Below, in pieces: positions 50,878 to 58,311 of a DNA stretch of 64,000 bases. Within the stretch, counting starts at the first letter, position 1. Each line of letters opens with the position of its first letter. The DNA comes from Lachnospiraceae bacterium (lineage in GTDB: Bacteria > Bacillota > Clostridia > Lachnospirales > Lachnospiraceae), in the NCBI GenBank assembly GCA_902363835.1, contig CABJBM010000009.1, positions 1-64,000 on the forward strand, read 5' to 3'. Under the pieces are notes generated by a model, which saw only the letters and a program-made list of their open reading frames with translations, did no database searches and had not been told where the DNA came from. The position numbers were made by a program, and so were the translations under genes.

Positions 50878-51744
50878 TTATCGTTTATTTCCAAGAATCC
50901 CTGATGGTTTAATCAGCAGGAAGATGATCAACAGTATAAATGACAGACAGTCTTTATAAACAGACGGGATCAGCATACTCCCAAAGATTTCAACAACACC
51001 CAGAAGAATACCGCCTGCAATCGCTCCGGGAAGGTAACCAAAACCACCGATAACACCGGAGGCAAAGCCTTTTAAACCGATCATGGAGGACATTTGCAGC
51101 TCCACATTGAATATGGGAATTACCAGGATTCCGATGGTGGCACAGATAATTGCTGATAAACCAATGGTAAAAGCGATGTTCATGGGAACATTGATCCCCA
51201 TTAAGGACGCTGCCGTCTTATTTTCCGATACACAGCGCATGGCTTTTCCGGTCTTTGTGGCTTTAAAGAAAACCTGTAAGCCTGCTGTAATTAAGGAACA
51301 GACCACAATAATCACCAGATGGGATTTTGAGACAACCACGGAGCCGAAATGAATGGATCCTCTTAAGAAATTGTCCAGGGTAAAAGGAAGGGGTCCCCAG
51401 ATCAGGCGGACCGACTCAATCATGATCCGGCCAAGAATAACGGTTCCGATTACGGCAAATAAATTGGTGGAAAGCCTGCTTAAGGGATTGAAAATTACAA
51501 ACGCGCTGACAATCCCAAGAAGAAACATGGTAAGGACAGTAAAAAGAATTGCCAATACCGGCGGAAGCCCAAGACCTAACACATAAGTCCCGGCAAACAT
51601 ATAAGCTCCAAACAGGATGAACTTATCATGGCTGAAATTCAATAGTCCTGTTGCATTCCAGATAAGAGTGTACTCAATACCCACCAGGGCATAGATAAAG
51701 CCCATGGCAACACCGGTAATGAGCAGCTGTACAAATACTTGCAT
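50878..51744 (-). CDS. Branched-chain amino acid-type ABC permease (LivH type)
   Basis: 288 aa with about eight helices. Family blocks are GFIYALVGIEYTLIWNATGLLNFSH near the N-terminus and GLKGFASGVIGGFGYLPGAIAGG later. AGGAGG precedes the ATG. A GC-rich hairpin separates it from the binding-protein gene. Confidence 0.9.
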   Translation of the reverse strand: MQVFVQLLITGVAMGFIYALVGIEYTLIWNATGLLNFSHDKFILFGAYMFAGTYVLGLGLPPVLAILFTVLTMFLLGIVSAFVIFNPLSRLSTNLFAVIGTVILGRIMIESVRLIWGPLPFTLDNFLRGSIHFGSVVVSKSHLVIIVVCSLITAGLQVFFKATKTGKAMRCVSENKTAASLMGINVPMNIAFTIGLSAIICATIGILVIPIFNVELQMSSMIGLKGFASGVIGGFGYLPGAIAGGILLGVVEIFGSMLIPSVYKDCLSFILLIIFLLIKPSGILGNKR

Positions 51745-51765
51745 ATGTAGTGCCTCCTCATTATA

Positions 51766-51796
51766 CGCACCCGGCTGCTTTTAGCTGCCGGGTGCG
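51766..51796 (-). terminator. Stem-loop between the Liv binding protein and permease genes
   Basis: CGCACCCGGC (51766-51775) / GCCGGGTGCG (51787-51796), perfect, 11-nt loop. There is no T-run, so it is more likely a 3'-end stabiliser or partial attenuator than a full stop. Confidence 0.75.
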
Positions 51797-51814
51797 GTTC
51801 AATCTCTTTGTATA

Positions 51815-53026
51815 TCAGTTTAAGGATACCTGCTTGGATACAGACATATTCTTTTCCCCGTCAAACTCCAGTATGTAAAGGTTGGTGTTCATCTCTCCCT
51901 GTTCGGAGCAATTCAGCTTGCCAAATACAGCATTAAAATCTTTTGTTTCAGAAAGAGCCTTGCGGATATCCTCCGGTTTATCGGAGCCGGCCCGTTCAAT
52001 GGCATCGGCCGTTAAGTAAGCCGCTGTATAATACATAGCTGCATAACGTTCCACATCTGCTCCCCAGCGAGCCTTAAAATCATCTAAAAATTTCTTCATG
52101 GTCTCATTGGTCTGGTCTGCATAAAAGTCCGTGGAAGCATAAGTCCCTTCCAGCTGTTTTGCGTCACATAAGTCATAAGTCTGGGACTGTGCCAGGGCAT
52201 TTGGCCCAACGTGAGGCAGTTCTCCCATGCCCAGCTCGTCCAGCTGGCGCACGATCAAAGCCGCTTCCGCATCGTGGGAAAAGTCAAAAATCACATCCGG
52301 TCCCCAGCCTTTGATCTTGGAAAGCTGTGAAGTTAAGTCCTTATCCCCTGATGTAAAGCCTTCGGAATAATACTCGACTCCATTTTTTTCACAATACTGC
52401 TTTGTGGCATTGTCAGCTGCCACACCGTAATCATCCGTGTCATAGAGCGCTCCTACCTTTTTGGTGCCGAATTGCTCCTTGGCAAACTCCACCATAGCCG
52501 GTCCAACCGATCCATCGGAAACGGATATGCGGAAAAAGTACGGATTCTGTGCGTCCAAAAGCTTTGGAGAAGTGGCAGCGCTTATAAATGGTACTCCTGC
52601 CTTCCGGTACAATTCCTGAGTTGCAGATGCCATGGGGGAAGTATGGGGGCCAATGGCAACGGAAACATTTTCTCCAAGGATCTTATTGACCGCATTCACA
52701 GCGCCTGTAGGGGTTCCTGTGTCATCAACCAGAACCATTTCCAAAGGCCTGCCGCCCAGCACTCCTCCTTTTGCGTTTATTTCTTCAAACGCCATGGTTA
52801 TGGCCTGCTTCATGCGAATTCCGCCTGCTGCCATAGGACCTGTTACCATATTGGATACTCCAACCTTGATGGGAGCTCCCGTAGCAGTGGATTTAGCTCC
52901 TGCCTGAGTTTCTCCTGCCGCCGCAGCCTTAGTGGTTCCTGACGGACCGCTTCCACAGGCGGCCAGGGATGAGACAGTCATACCGACCGCCATTGCCATG
53001 CATAAAACTTTTTTCATCCTTCTCAT
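51815..53026 (-). CDS. Branched-chain amino acid-type substrate-binding lipoprotein
   Basis: 403 aa. Lipobox SLAAC with Cys24, then a Thr/Ala-rich linker and a LivJ-type fold (~50-400): GVSNMVTGPMAAGG, QAITMAFEEINAKGGVLGG, LVDDTGTPTGAVNAVNKIL and GPHTSPMASA. This family binds amino acids but also aromatic acids, amides, urea and polyols. With a polyol-type dehydrogenase in the operon, the ligand need not be an amino acid. First gene of the operon; AGGAGG precedes the ATG. Confidence 0.88.
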   Translation of the reverse strand: MRRMKKVLCMAMAVGMTVSSLAACGSGPSGTTKAAAAGETQAGAKSTATGAPIKVGVSNMVTGPMAAGGIRMKQAITMAFEEINAKGGVLGGRPLEMVLVDDTGTPTGAVNAVNKILGENVSVAIGPHTSPMASATQELYRKAGVPFISAATSPKLLDAQNPYFFRISVSDGSVGPAMVEFAKEQFGTKKVGALYDTDDYGVAADNATKQYCEKNGVEYYSEGFTSGDKDLTSQLSKIKGWGPDVIFDFSHDAEAALIVRQLDELGMGELPHVGPNALAQSQTYDLCDAKQLEGTYASTDFYADQTNETMKKFLDDFKARWGADVERYAAMYYTAAYLTADAIERAGSDKPEDIRKALSETKDFNAVFGKLNCSEQGEMNTNLYILEFDGEKNMSVSKQVSLN

Positions 53027-53417
53027 GTTGTAATCCTCCTCTTACACATTGTTAATTCATTTGAATATGGTTTAAAAATATATTAATCCGTATGTAATAT
53101 ATTTTTATTGCCTCAGTATACTACTAGTAGGTATAAAAAGCAATAATAAATAAATTTTTAACAAGAATTTTGTCTATTTTATCTATTGAAAGTATTTACT
53201 TTTTATGCATTTCAACTATACATTCCATTTTCTACGTAATTATCATGTATTTTTTTATTCATATTTATTATTTTCATCCATGGTAAAACCACGAATTATA
53301 CAGTATACTATACCCGTTGCTCTATTTTTCTTTTCAAGTAATATATTTATCTTTTGTTTAAAATACTCATACTTACAGATTTTCCGAGACATCACCATAA
53401 TGCAAAGGAGCACTGAA
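53027..53417. other. Divergent region between the Liv operon and its GntR regulator
   Basis: AT-rich. It holds the livJ promoter with an internal dyad (53115-53143). The part from ~53205 to 53417 reads in frame into the regulator but codes for hydrophobic, low-complexity sequence without a ribosome site; I treat it as untranslated leader. A regulator promoter is not clear. Confidence 0.5.
53115..53143 (-). promoter_or_regulatory. Liv operon promoter with an embedded operator-like dyad
   Basis: Minus strand TTGCTT (53138-53143), 17-bp spacer, TATACT (53115-53120). The spacer carries an imperfect dyad centred on TACTAGTA (53117-53135), well placed for repression by the divergent GntR protein. 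Confidence 0.6.
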
Positions 53418-54104
53418 ATGACAAAGAAATTCACTCAAAACCCGGGAGAATCCGCTCGTGAATATGCCTTGCGGTTTCTTCTGGATCAGATCATCAACCT
53501 GGAGTTTGCACCAGGACAAAAAATCTCTGACATAGAGATTTCAAAGGAGTTAAACATCAGCCGTACTCCGGTAAGAGAAGCCATTCTTTCACTGACCAAC
53601 GGCCATCTGATCGAAAGCTACCCTCAAAAGGGGATTTTTATTTCTCTGATTGATTGTAATATCGTAGAACAGGTATGCACCATGAGAAAGATGATAGAGG
53701 GGCCTCTGGCAGAAATGAGCTGTGATTTTATTACCCAGGAGCACCTGGACAATTTATATGATTATATAACGCTTCAAAAGGATTATGCGTCCAACGGACC
53801 AAGAGAGAATTTTGAAAAATTTCTGGCTCTGGATATTGCTTTCCATAAAGAATTTTATGATATGTGCGGAATGAACTTTATCTATGATACCATGCAGACC
53901 ATTATGCCTCACTTTGACCGTCAGAGAAAACTCAGTTACCAGATCAATGTGTCGGACCGTGTCATCAATGACCATACCGCCATCTGCAAAGCCATTGAAG
54001 AAGGGGATAAAAAAATGGCTTCCGAGGCAATGATCCGGCACATTTCCACGGCACTTGCTGATCAGCCTATGCTTAAAAAACAATTTCCTGATTATTTCAT
54101 TTAA
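53418..54104 (+). CDS. GntR-family regulator, FCD subfamily
   Basis: 228 aa. Winged HTH at residues ~12-75 (EYALRFLLDQI, then LNISRTPVREAILSL). All-helical FCD effector domain at ~85-215 with metal-binding His residues (FHKEFYDMC, DHTAICKAIEEGD, RHIS). It is divergent from the Liv-dehydrogenase operon and probably controls it. The start at 53418 is set by AAGGAG 7 nt upstream; upstream in-frame ATGs lack such a site. Confidence 0.87.
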   Translation: MTKKFTQNPGESAREYALRFLLDQIINLEFAPGQKISDIEISKELNISRTPVREAILSLTNGHLIESYPQKGIFISLIDCNIVEQVCTMRKMIEGPLAEMSCDFITQEHLDNLYDYITLQKDYASNGPRENFEKFLALDIAFHKEFYDMCGMNFIYDTMQTIMPHFDRQRKLSYQINVSDRVINDHTAICKAIEEGDKKMASEAMIRHISTALADQPMLKKQFPDYFI

Positions 54105-54131
54105 CAGGTTTATTTCATCTTTGCACCACAA

Positions 54132-54164
54132 GCAGCCGTAAAACAAATTTTGTTTTACGGCTGC
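54132..54164. terminator. Bidirectional terminator
   Basis: GCAGCCGTAAAACAAA (54132-54147) pairs perfectly with TTTGTTTTACGGCTGC (54149-54164). It lies between the convergent GntR gene and the DUF1667 gene. Confidence 0.8.
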
Positions 54165-54186
54165 CATCATATGATCCGGCCCCCGC

Positions 54187-54576
54187 CTATTTCAGCAGTT
54201 CGCCGGCCGGCACGGATTTTGTCACAATGACATCTGCATCATATCCAAGAATATGTTTTACCACAACCGTTCCGGCTTTCACAGGAGCCGTCAGACTGCA
54301 TCTTTTTATCTCTTCCATTGCATCAAAGATCCTGTCTTTTGGAATGGGTTCTGTCAGGCGCACGCTTGCCAAGGGCAGAATTCCCCCTTTTACCAGAACT
54401 GAGGTGGCAATATTACGTTGTGGGTCAGTCAGTTCCTGCCTCACATAAGTCTCCCCCCTGGGGCAAAGCGCCCCGTCTATGGACCGTATCAGACTGTTAC
54501 CGTCTTCTTTTATTTCTATGTCCGCGCTTATCCCGCATCCATTGGGGCAGATAATGCAGGTAAATTCCTTCAGCAT
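54187..54576 (-). CDS. DUF1667 protein, third member of the GlpA/GlpB-like trio
   Basis: 129 aa. N-terminal CIICPNGCGI with a CxxC-x3-C arrangement, later a single Cys in GALCPRG. This is the DUF1667 pattern; a metal or Fe-S cluster is likely. DUF1667 genes follow GlpA- and GlpB-like oxidoreductases in many Clostridia. It overlaps the preceding gene by 7 bp, so it is translationally coupled. The start at 54576 (ATG with GGAGGT 9 nt upstream) is preferred to a GTG nine bases earlier. The role is unproven; electron transfer within the complex is inferred. Confidence 0.85.
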   Translation of the reverse strand: MLKEFTCIICPNGCGISADIEIKEDGNSLIRSIDGALCPRGETYVRQELTDPQRNIATSVLVKGGILPLASVRLTEPIPKDRIFDAMEEIKRCSLTAPVKAGTVVVKHILGYDADVIVTKSVPAGELLK

Positions 54577-55832
54577 TCCACACACACCTCCAAATCTGAA
54601 CCGGATACCAGCTTTTCATGAGAAATGCCCAGGCGGATCATTTCCGCTGGTATGGCTTTTTTCATCTTTTTAACAGCCACTTCCTTTCCAGCCTGGCGCA
54701 CAACAATGCGGCAGTCCTTCATGGGTCTTTTTACTCTCAAAGACAAGGTAAAATCTCTCGTTCCGCTGACCCTTTGAGGCACTGTATAGGAGATATTGGA
54801 ATCTGGTTTCACAGGAATGGCAGCCGGATTTAAGGGGCCTTTTTTTACGTATTCAGCCACCGAATCAGCCAGGCTCTCCGCTTCCAGAGACACAAAATCA
54901 ACCAGATCATGAACGTGAAGGACGTTTCCGGCTGCGAATATTCCTTCTGCTGCTGTCTGGTAATATTCGTCTACATAGGCCCCTCTGGTCCGTTCATCCA
55001 GGATGACTCCCGCATCCAGGGACAATTCATTTTCCGGGATCAGACCTACGGAAAGAATGAGGGTGTCACACTGGTATTCCTTTTCTGTGCCCGGAATGGG
55101 CGTAAAATTCTCATCCACCTGGGAAACAGTAACCCCGGTAAGCCTGGTATTTCCATGGATTTCAGTTATGCCATGGCTCAAATACAAAGGGATTCCGTAG
55201 TCATTTAAGCATTGCTCAATATTCCGGGGCAGTCCGCTGGGATAAGACTGAATCTCAAATACAGCCTTTACATGGGCCCCTTCCAGGGTAAGCCTTCGCG
55301 CCATGATCATGCCAATATCTCCTGATCCCAGAATTACCACTTCCCTGGCAGGCATGGTATTAAAAAGATTCATATAAGCCTGGGCAACGCCGGCCGTAAA
55401 TACGCCGGCAGGCCGTTCTCCCGGAATTCCAATGGCTCCTCTTGTACGTTCCCGGCACCCCATGGTGAGGATCACAGCCTTTGCCTGCCACTGCATCAGG
55501 CCTTCCCTGGAAGCAGCCGTCACCAGCTTATCACGGGTCACCTCCAGCACTGTTGCATCGGTTATGTAAGGAATATTTAACGCTTCTATGGTGTCAATAA
55601 AACCCTGGGCATATTCAGGCCCGCTTAAAGCGGTCTGAAAGCGGGTTAAGCCAAATCCGTCGTGAATGCATTGACGAAGGATTCCTCCCAGCTGCTTTTC
55701 CCTCTCAATGATCACTAAATTACGGATTCCCTTATGGTGAAGTTCCGCTGCTGCCGCCAGTCCTGCAGGCCCTCCGCCTATAATCACCACATCTGCTGCC
55801 ACTGTTGGGATTTCTTTTAATTTTCCTTCCAT
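54570..55832 (-). CDS. FAD/NAD(P)-binding oxidoreductase, GlpB-like partner
   Basis: 420 aa. N-terminal dinucleotide fold VVIIGGGPAGLAAAAELHHKG (residues ~14-34). A second GxGxxG-type motif VILGSGDIGMIMAR lies near 170, and ILSVGLIPENELS near 275. This is the pyridine-nucleotide-disulfide oxidoreductase layout. It contains MGCRERTRGAIGIPGERPAGV, common in the partner of anaerobic glycerol-3-phosphate-dehydrogenase-like proteins. It overlaps its upstream neighbour by 16 bp and its downstream neighbour by 7 bp. AGGAGG precedes the ATG. Confidence 0.86.
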   Translation of the reverse strand: MEGKLKEIPTVAADVVIIGGGPAGLAAAAELHHKGIRNLVIIEREKQLGGILRQCIHDGFGLTRFQTALSGPEYAQGFIDTIEALNIPYITDATVLEVTRDKLVTAASREGLMQWQAKAVILTMGCRERTRGAIGIPGERPAGVFTAGVAQAYMNLFNTMPAREVVILGSGDIGMIMARRLTLEGAHVKAVFEIQSYPSGLPRNIEQCLNDYGIPLYLSHGITEIHGNTRLTGVTVSQVDENFTPIPGTEKEYQCDTLILSVGLIPENELSLDAGVILDERTRGAYVDEYYQTAAEGIFAAGNVLHVHDLVDFVSLEAESLADSVAEYVKKGPLNPAAIPVKPDSNISYTVPQRVSGTRDFTLSLRVKRPMKDCRIVVRQAGKEVAVKKMKKAIPAEMIRLGISHEKLVSGSDLEVCVEC

Positions 55833-57295
55833 GACTCCACCTCCTGACGCACTTTGCCAAAGAACATATAAGAGCCTTTTCTGGCATATTGGATTTCATC
55901 TTCTTTCTTTCCCAGTTCCTGCTCCAGCAGCTGTGCAATGCGCATCTGGCAGTAACCGCCCTGGCAGCGTCCCATCATGGAACGGGTCCTGTATTTGATC
56001 CCGGTTAAGGTATCAACTCCCAGAGGGTTATGGATTGCCTGAAGGATTTCCGCTTTTGTCACCTTTTCGCAGCGGCAGATCACTTCCCCATAATCAGGAT
56101 TCTCCAGAATTTTAAGGTTTTGCTCTTCTTTTGTAAGCTCTGCAAAACGCACAATCCCTTTGCGTGTGGGATGAAAGGAAGACTTAAGGGTCAGCTTTTC
56201 CCGCTCTGCCATAAGTCCCAGGGCATAGCGGGCAATTGGAACTGCGGCGGTCAGCCCCGGCGACTCCATTCCTACCAGGTTTATGGCACGGGGCGCCACA
56301 TCATCCTGAACCTCAATTTTAAAATCCTGGATCGCTCCGCTTTCATCTACCCATTTGGGAAGGATCCCGGAATAATTACGGATATAATCCTGCTTATGGA
56401 TACAGGGCCACAAGTTTGAGGCACTTTCTGCTAAATAGTCCATATTTTCTCCTGATACCCCATAATATGAAAAATTCTCAGTCACATCAGCATTTGGCCC
56501 GACAATAACATTGCCATCGGTTGTATTGGTCACATGGATTCCCATATAGGTGTTGCTGGGAACGGGATATACCGGCATTGGGAGCAAAGGGCCGGTCCTT
56601 TTGTCCAGGATGATATAATCCCCCTTGGAACCTATGATCTTATAACCTTTGATTCCTAAAAGCTCCGATATTTTCCCGCATCCCAGGCCCGCGCTATTTA
56701 CCACCCAGCGGGTGAAAAACCTTTTGCCTGAGGCAGTAATTACATAGTTGCTGTCCGGATCCTTCCCAATGGCTGTTACCTCACAGTCAAAGAAATAATC
56801 CACACCATTGGCCCAGGCATTCTCAGCCAGTGCAATGGTATATCCAAAGGGATCCACGATCCCGCTTTCTGGAGAATACATGGCAAATTCCCCTACAACA
56901 GCAGGCACCAGTTCATGCAGATGCTCCTTGCCCACAAGCTCCAGGCCCTTTACTCCATTGGCCTGGCCCTGCTTCACAGTCCGCTTCAGCGCTTCCCAAT
57001 CCTCCGGCGTATTTCCTACCAGAACCTTTCCACAGCGGTGAAAGGAAAAATCCAGTTCTTCTGAAAGTCGTCCCATGTCTTTGTTCCCTTCCACGCACAG
57101 TCTTGCTTTCAGAGAACCGGTGTCATAGGCAAATCCTCCGTGGACCACTCCGGAATTCCGCCCGCTGGTCTCACAGCATACATCCGGATTTTTTTCCAAA
57201 ACACCTATTTTCAAGCTGTATCTGGACATTTCTCTTGCAATTGCACTTCCAATTACCCCACCGCCGATAATGAGTACATCATATAATTGTTCCAA
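55817..57295 (-). CDS. GlpA-like FAD-dependent dehydrogenase with C-terminal [2Fe-2S] domain
   Basis: 492 aa. DAO-type FAD domain with VLIIGGGVIGSAIAREMSRY at the N-terminus and GAPxx-type closing VGMESPGLTAAVPIA. Residues ~400-470 hold a BFD-like [2Fe-2S] domain (CRCEK, later GRCQGGYC). This fits the clostridial GlpA/GlpO-like family that oxidises glycerol-3-phosphate or a related hydroxy acid. No glycerol kinase or facilitator gene is nearby, so another substrate is possible. The start is a TTG at 57295, 7-8 nt after GGGAGGT; an upstream TTG at 57334 lacks a ribosome site. The promoter and operator lie immediately upstream. Confidence 0.85.
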   Translation of the reverse strand: MEQLYDVLIIGGGVIGSAIAREMSRYSLKIGVLEKNPDVCCETSGRNSGVVHGGFAYDTGSLKARLCVEGNKDMGRLSEELDFSFHRCGKVLVGNTPEDWEALKRTVKQGQANGVKGLELVGKEHLHELVPAVVGEFAMYSPESGIVDPFGYTIALAENAWANGVDYFFDCEVTAIGKDPDSNYVITASGKRFFTRWVVNSAGLGCGKISELLGIKGYKIIGSKGDYIILDKRTGPLLPMPVYPVPSNTYMGIHVTNTTDGNVIVGPNADVTENFSYYGVSGENMDYLAESASNLWPCIHKQDYIRNYSGILPKWVDESGAIQDFKIEVQDDVAPRAINLVGMESPGLTAAVPIARYALGLMAEREKLTLKSSFHPTRKGIVRFAELTKEEQNLKILENPDYGEVICRCEKVTKAEILQAIHNPLGVDTLTGIKYRTRSMMGRCQGGYCQMRIAQLLEQELGKKEDEIQYARKGSYMFFGKVRQEVESWKEN

Positions 57296-57333
57296 TGTTT
57301 TGACCTCCCGGAAAAAATGACGATTATAGCGCA

Positions 57334-57354
57334 AATATTCGTCCCATGAATATT
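57334..57354. promoter_or_regulatory. Operator at the GlpA-like gene start, copy 1
   Basis: AATATTC-GTCCCAT-GAATATT, a 21-bp near-perfect palindrome lying just after the -10 element, so bound protein would block transcription. The same core occurs at 57411-57428 within a hairpin. Confidence 0.7.
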
Positions 57355-57357
57355 AAT

Positions 57358-57387
57358 ATTATAATCGCATTAACAGGAATAAGTCAA
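57358..57387 (-). promoter_or_regulatory. Promoter of the GlpA-like operon
   Basis: Minus strand TTGACT (57382-57387), 18-bp spacer, TATAAT (57358-57363), directly followed by the operator at 57334-57354. Confidence 0.8.
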
Positions 57388-57391
57388 GAAA

Positions 57392-57446
57392 AAAACGAGA
57401 AAATGGCAAATATTCATCCCATGAATATTTGCCATTTTCTCGTTTT
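57392..57446 (-). terminator. Perfect 26-bp hairpin with embedded operator core
   Basis: Arms 57392-57417 and 57421-57446 are perfectly complementary around a CCC loop. On the minus strand the 3' arm ends CGTTTT and continues TTTCTT, so it can terminate the FadR-type regulator gene. Its apical part, ATATTCAT-CCC-ATGAATAT, repeats the operator of the next promoter. Confidence 0.85.
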
Positions 57447-57486
57447 AAATCTTCCCTTACTGATCGAAACCTGTAAATCGGCTTTT

Positions 57487-58161
57487 TTACCGGTCTTCTT
57501 CCCTGTAACGGTTATGGTTATACATCAAATGGAAATGCATTGCCTGTTGTGCTTCCACAGGTTTTCTATCCCTGATCGCTTCGTATATCCTGCGATGGGA
57601 CAAAAGAGTCTGCTTATACTCTGTTTCCCGGACAGAGTCTGCAAAAATACGGATCCCATCCGTAATCACAGGCACCAAATTTGCCATGACCAGATTATGG
57701 CTGCAATTGGCGATCTGAGCATGGAACTGGGAATCCTTTTCTGAATAATCCTCCCGGTTTTCCATCATGTTCTCCAAATCCAGAAGTATCTGTTCCAGAC
57801 ACTTAATATCCTTTGGAGCCGCATTCTGAGCTGCCAGGGCTGCAATGGGAGGTTCCAGCATAACCCGGATCTGGATTAAGTCTTCTGTCAGCTTTCTCCT
57901 GTCTTCTATCATAGTAAAACCCAGAGGATCATCGGCCACACCATTTTTATCTGACAGAAAAGTTCCGGATCCCTGCCGGATGGTGACAATATTCCGGGAC
58001 ATCAGGATTCTCAAGGCTTCACGGATGGTATTGCGCCCCACCTCCAGGGTCTCAGACAGCTCTGCCTCAGTAGGAAGCTTGTCTCCTGGGGCATACCCCT
58101 TTTCCTGGATTATCTGCAGCAGCTTCTGAGCGGCAATTTCTGCCAAAGTCTGTTTTTCCAT
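57487..58161 (-). CDS. FadR-type GntR regulator (FCD subfamily)
   Basis: 224 aa. Winged HTH at ~8-72 (AQKLLQIIQEKGYAPGDKLPTEAEL, then VGRNTIREALRIL) and FCD domain at ~90-215 (DSQFHAQIANCSHN, HRRIYEAIRDRKPVEAQQAMHFHL). It lies upstream of the GlpA-like operon on the same strand. The paired ATATTC-n-GAATAT sites in the gap are its likely operators. AGGGGGG precedes the ATG. Confidence 0.87.
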   Translation of the reverse strand: MEKQTLAEIAAQKLLQIIQEKGYAPGDKLPTEAELSETLEVGRNTIREALRILMSRNIVTIRQGSGTFLSDKNGVADDPLGFTMIEDRRKLTEDLIQIRVMLEPPIAALAAQNAAPKDIKCLEQILLDLENMMENREDYSEKDSQFHAQIANCSHNLVMANLVPVITDGIRIFADSVRETEYKQTLLSHRRIYEAIRDRKPVEAQQAMHFHLMYNHNRYREEDR

Positions 58162-58250
58162 GGTACCCCCCTCTTGTTCTAAGTGACTTACTGAAAAGCA
58201 TACAACTGTTCCAATGAAAAATCAAGCTTCATCCCTCTTTTGGCTCAGAC

Positions 58251-58293
58251 AAAAAAGCAGACAGCAGATGGATATGAATCTGTCTGCTGTCTG
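58251..58293 (-). terminator. Terminator of pnp
   Basis: CAGACAGCAGA (58258-58268) / TCTGCTGTCTG (58283-58293), followed on the minus strand by a GC and a TTTTTT run (58251-58256). Confidence 0.88.
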
Positions 58294-58311
58294 TCTTATG
58301 GCATAGCTGTA

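Noticed and set aside
53205-53417. Longer N-terminus of the GntR regulator
   Set aside because: The extra residues are Phe/Tyr/Ile-rich leader translation without a ribosome site; AAGGAG supports the ATG at 53418.
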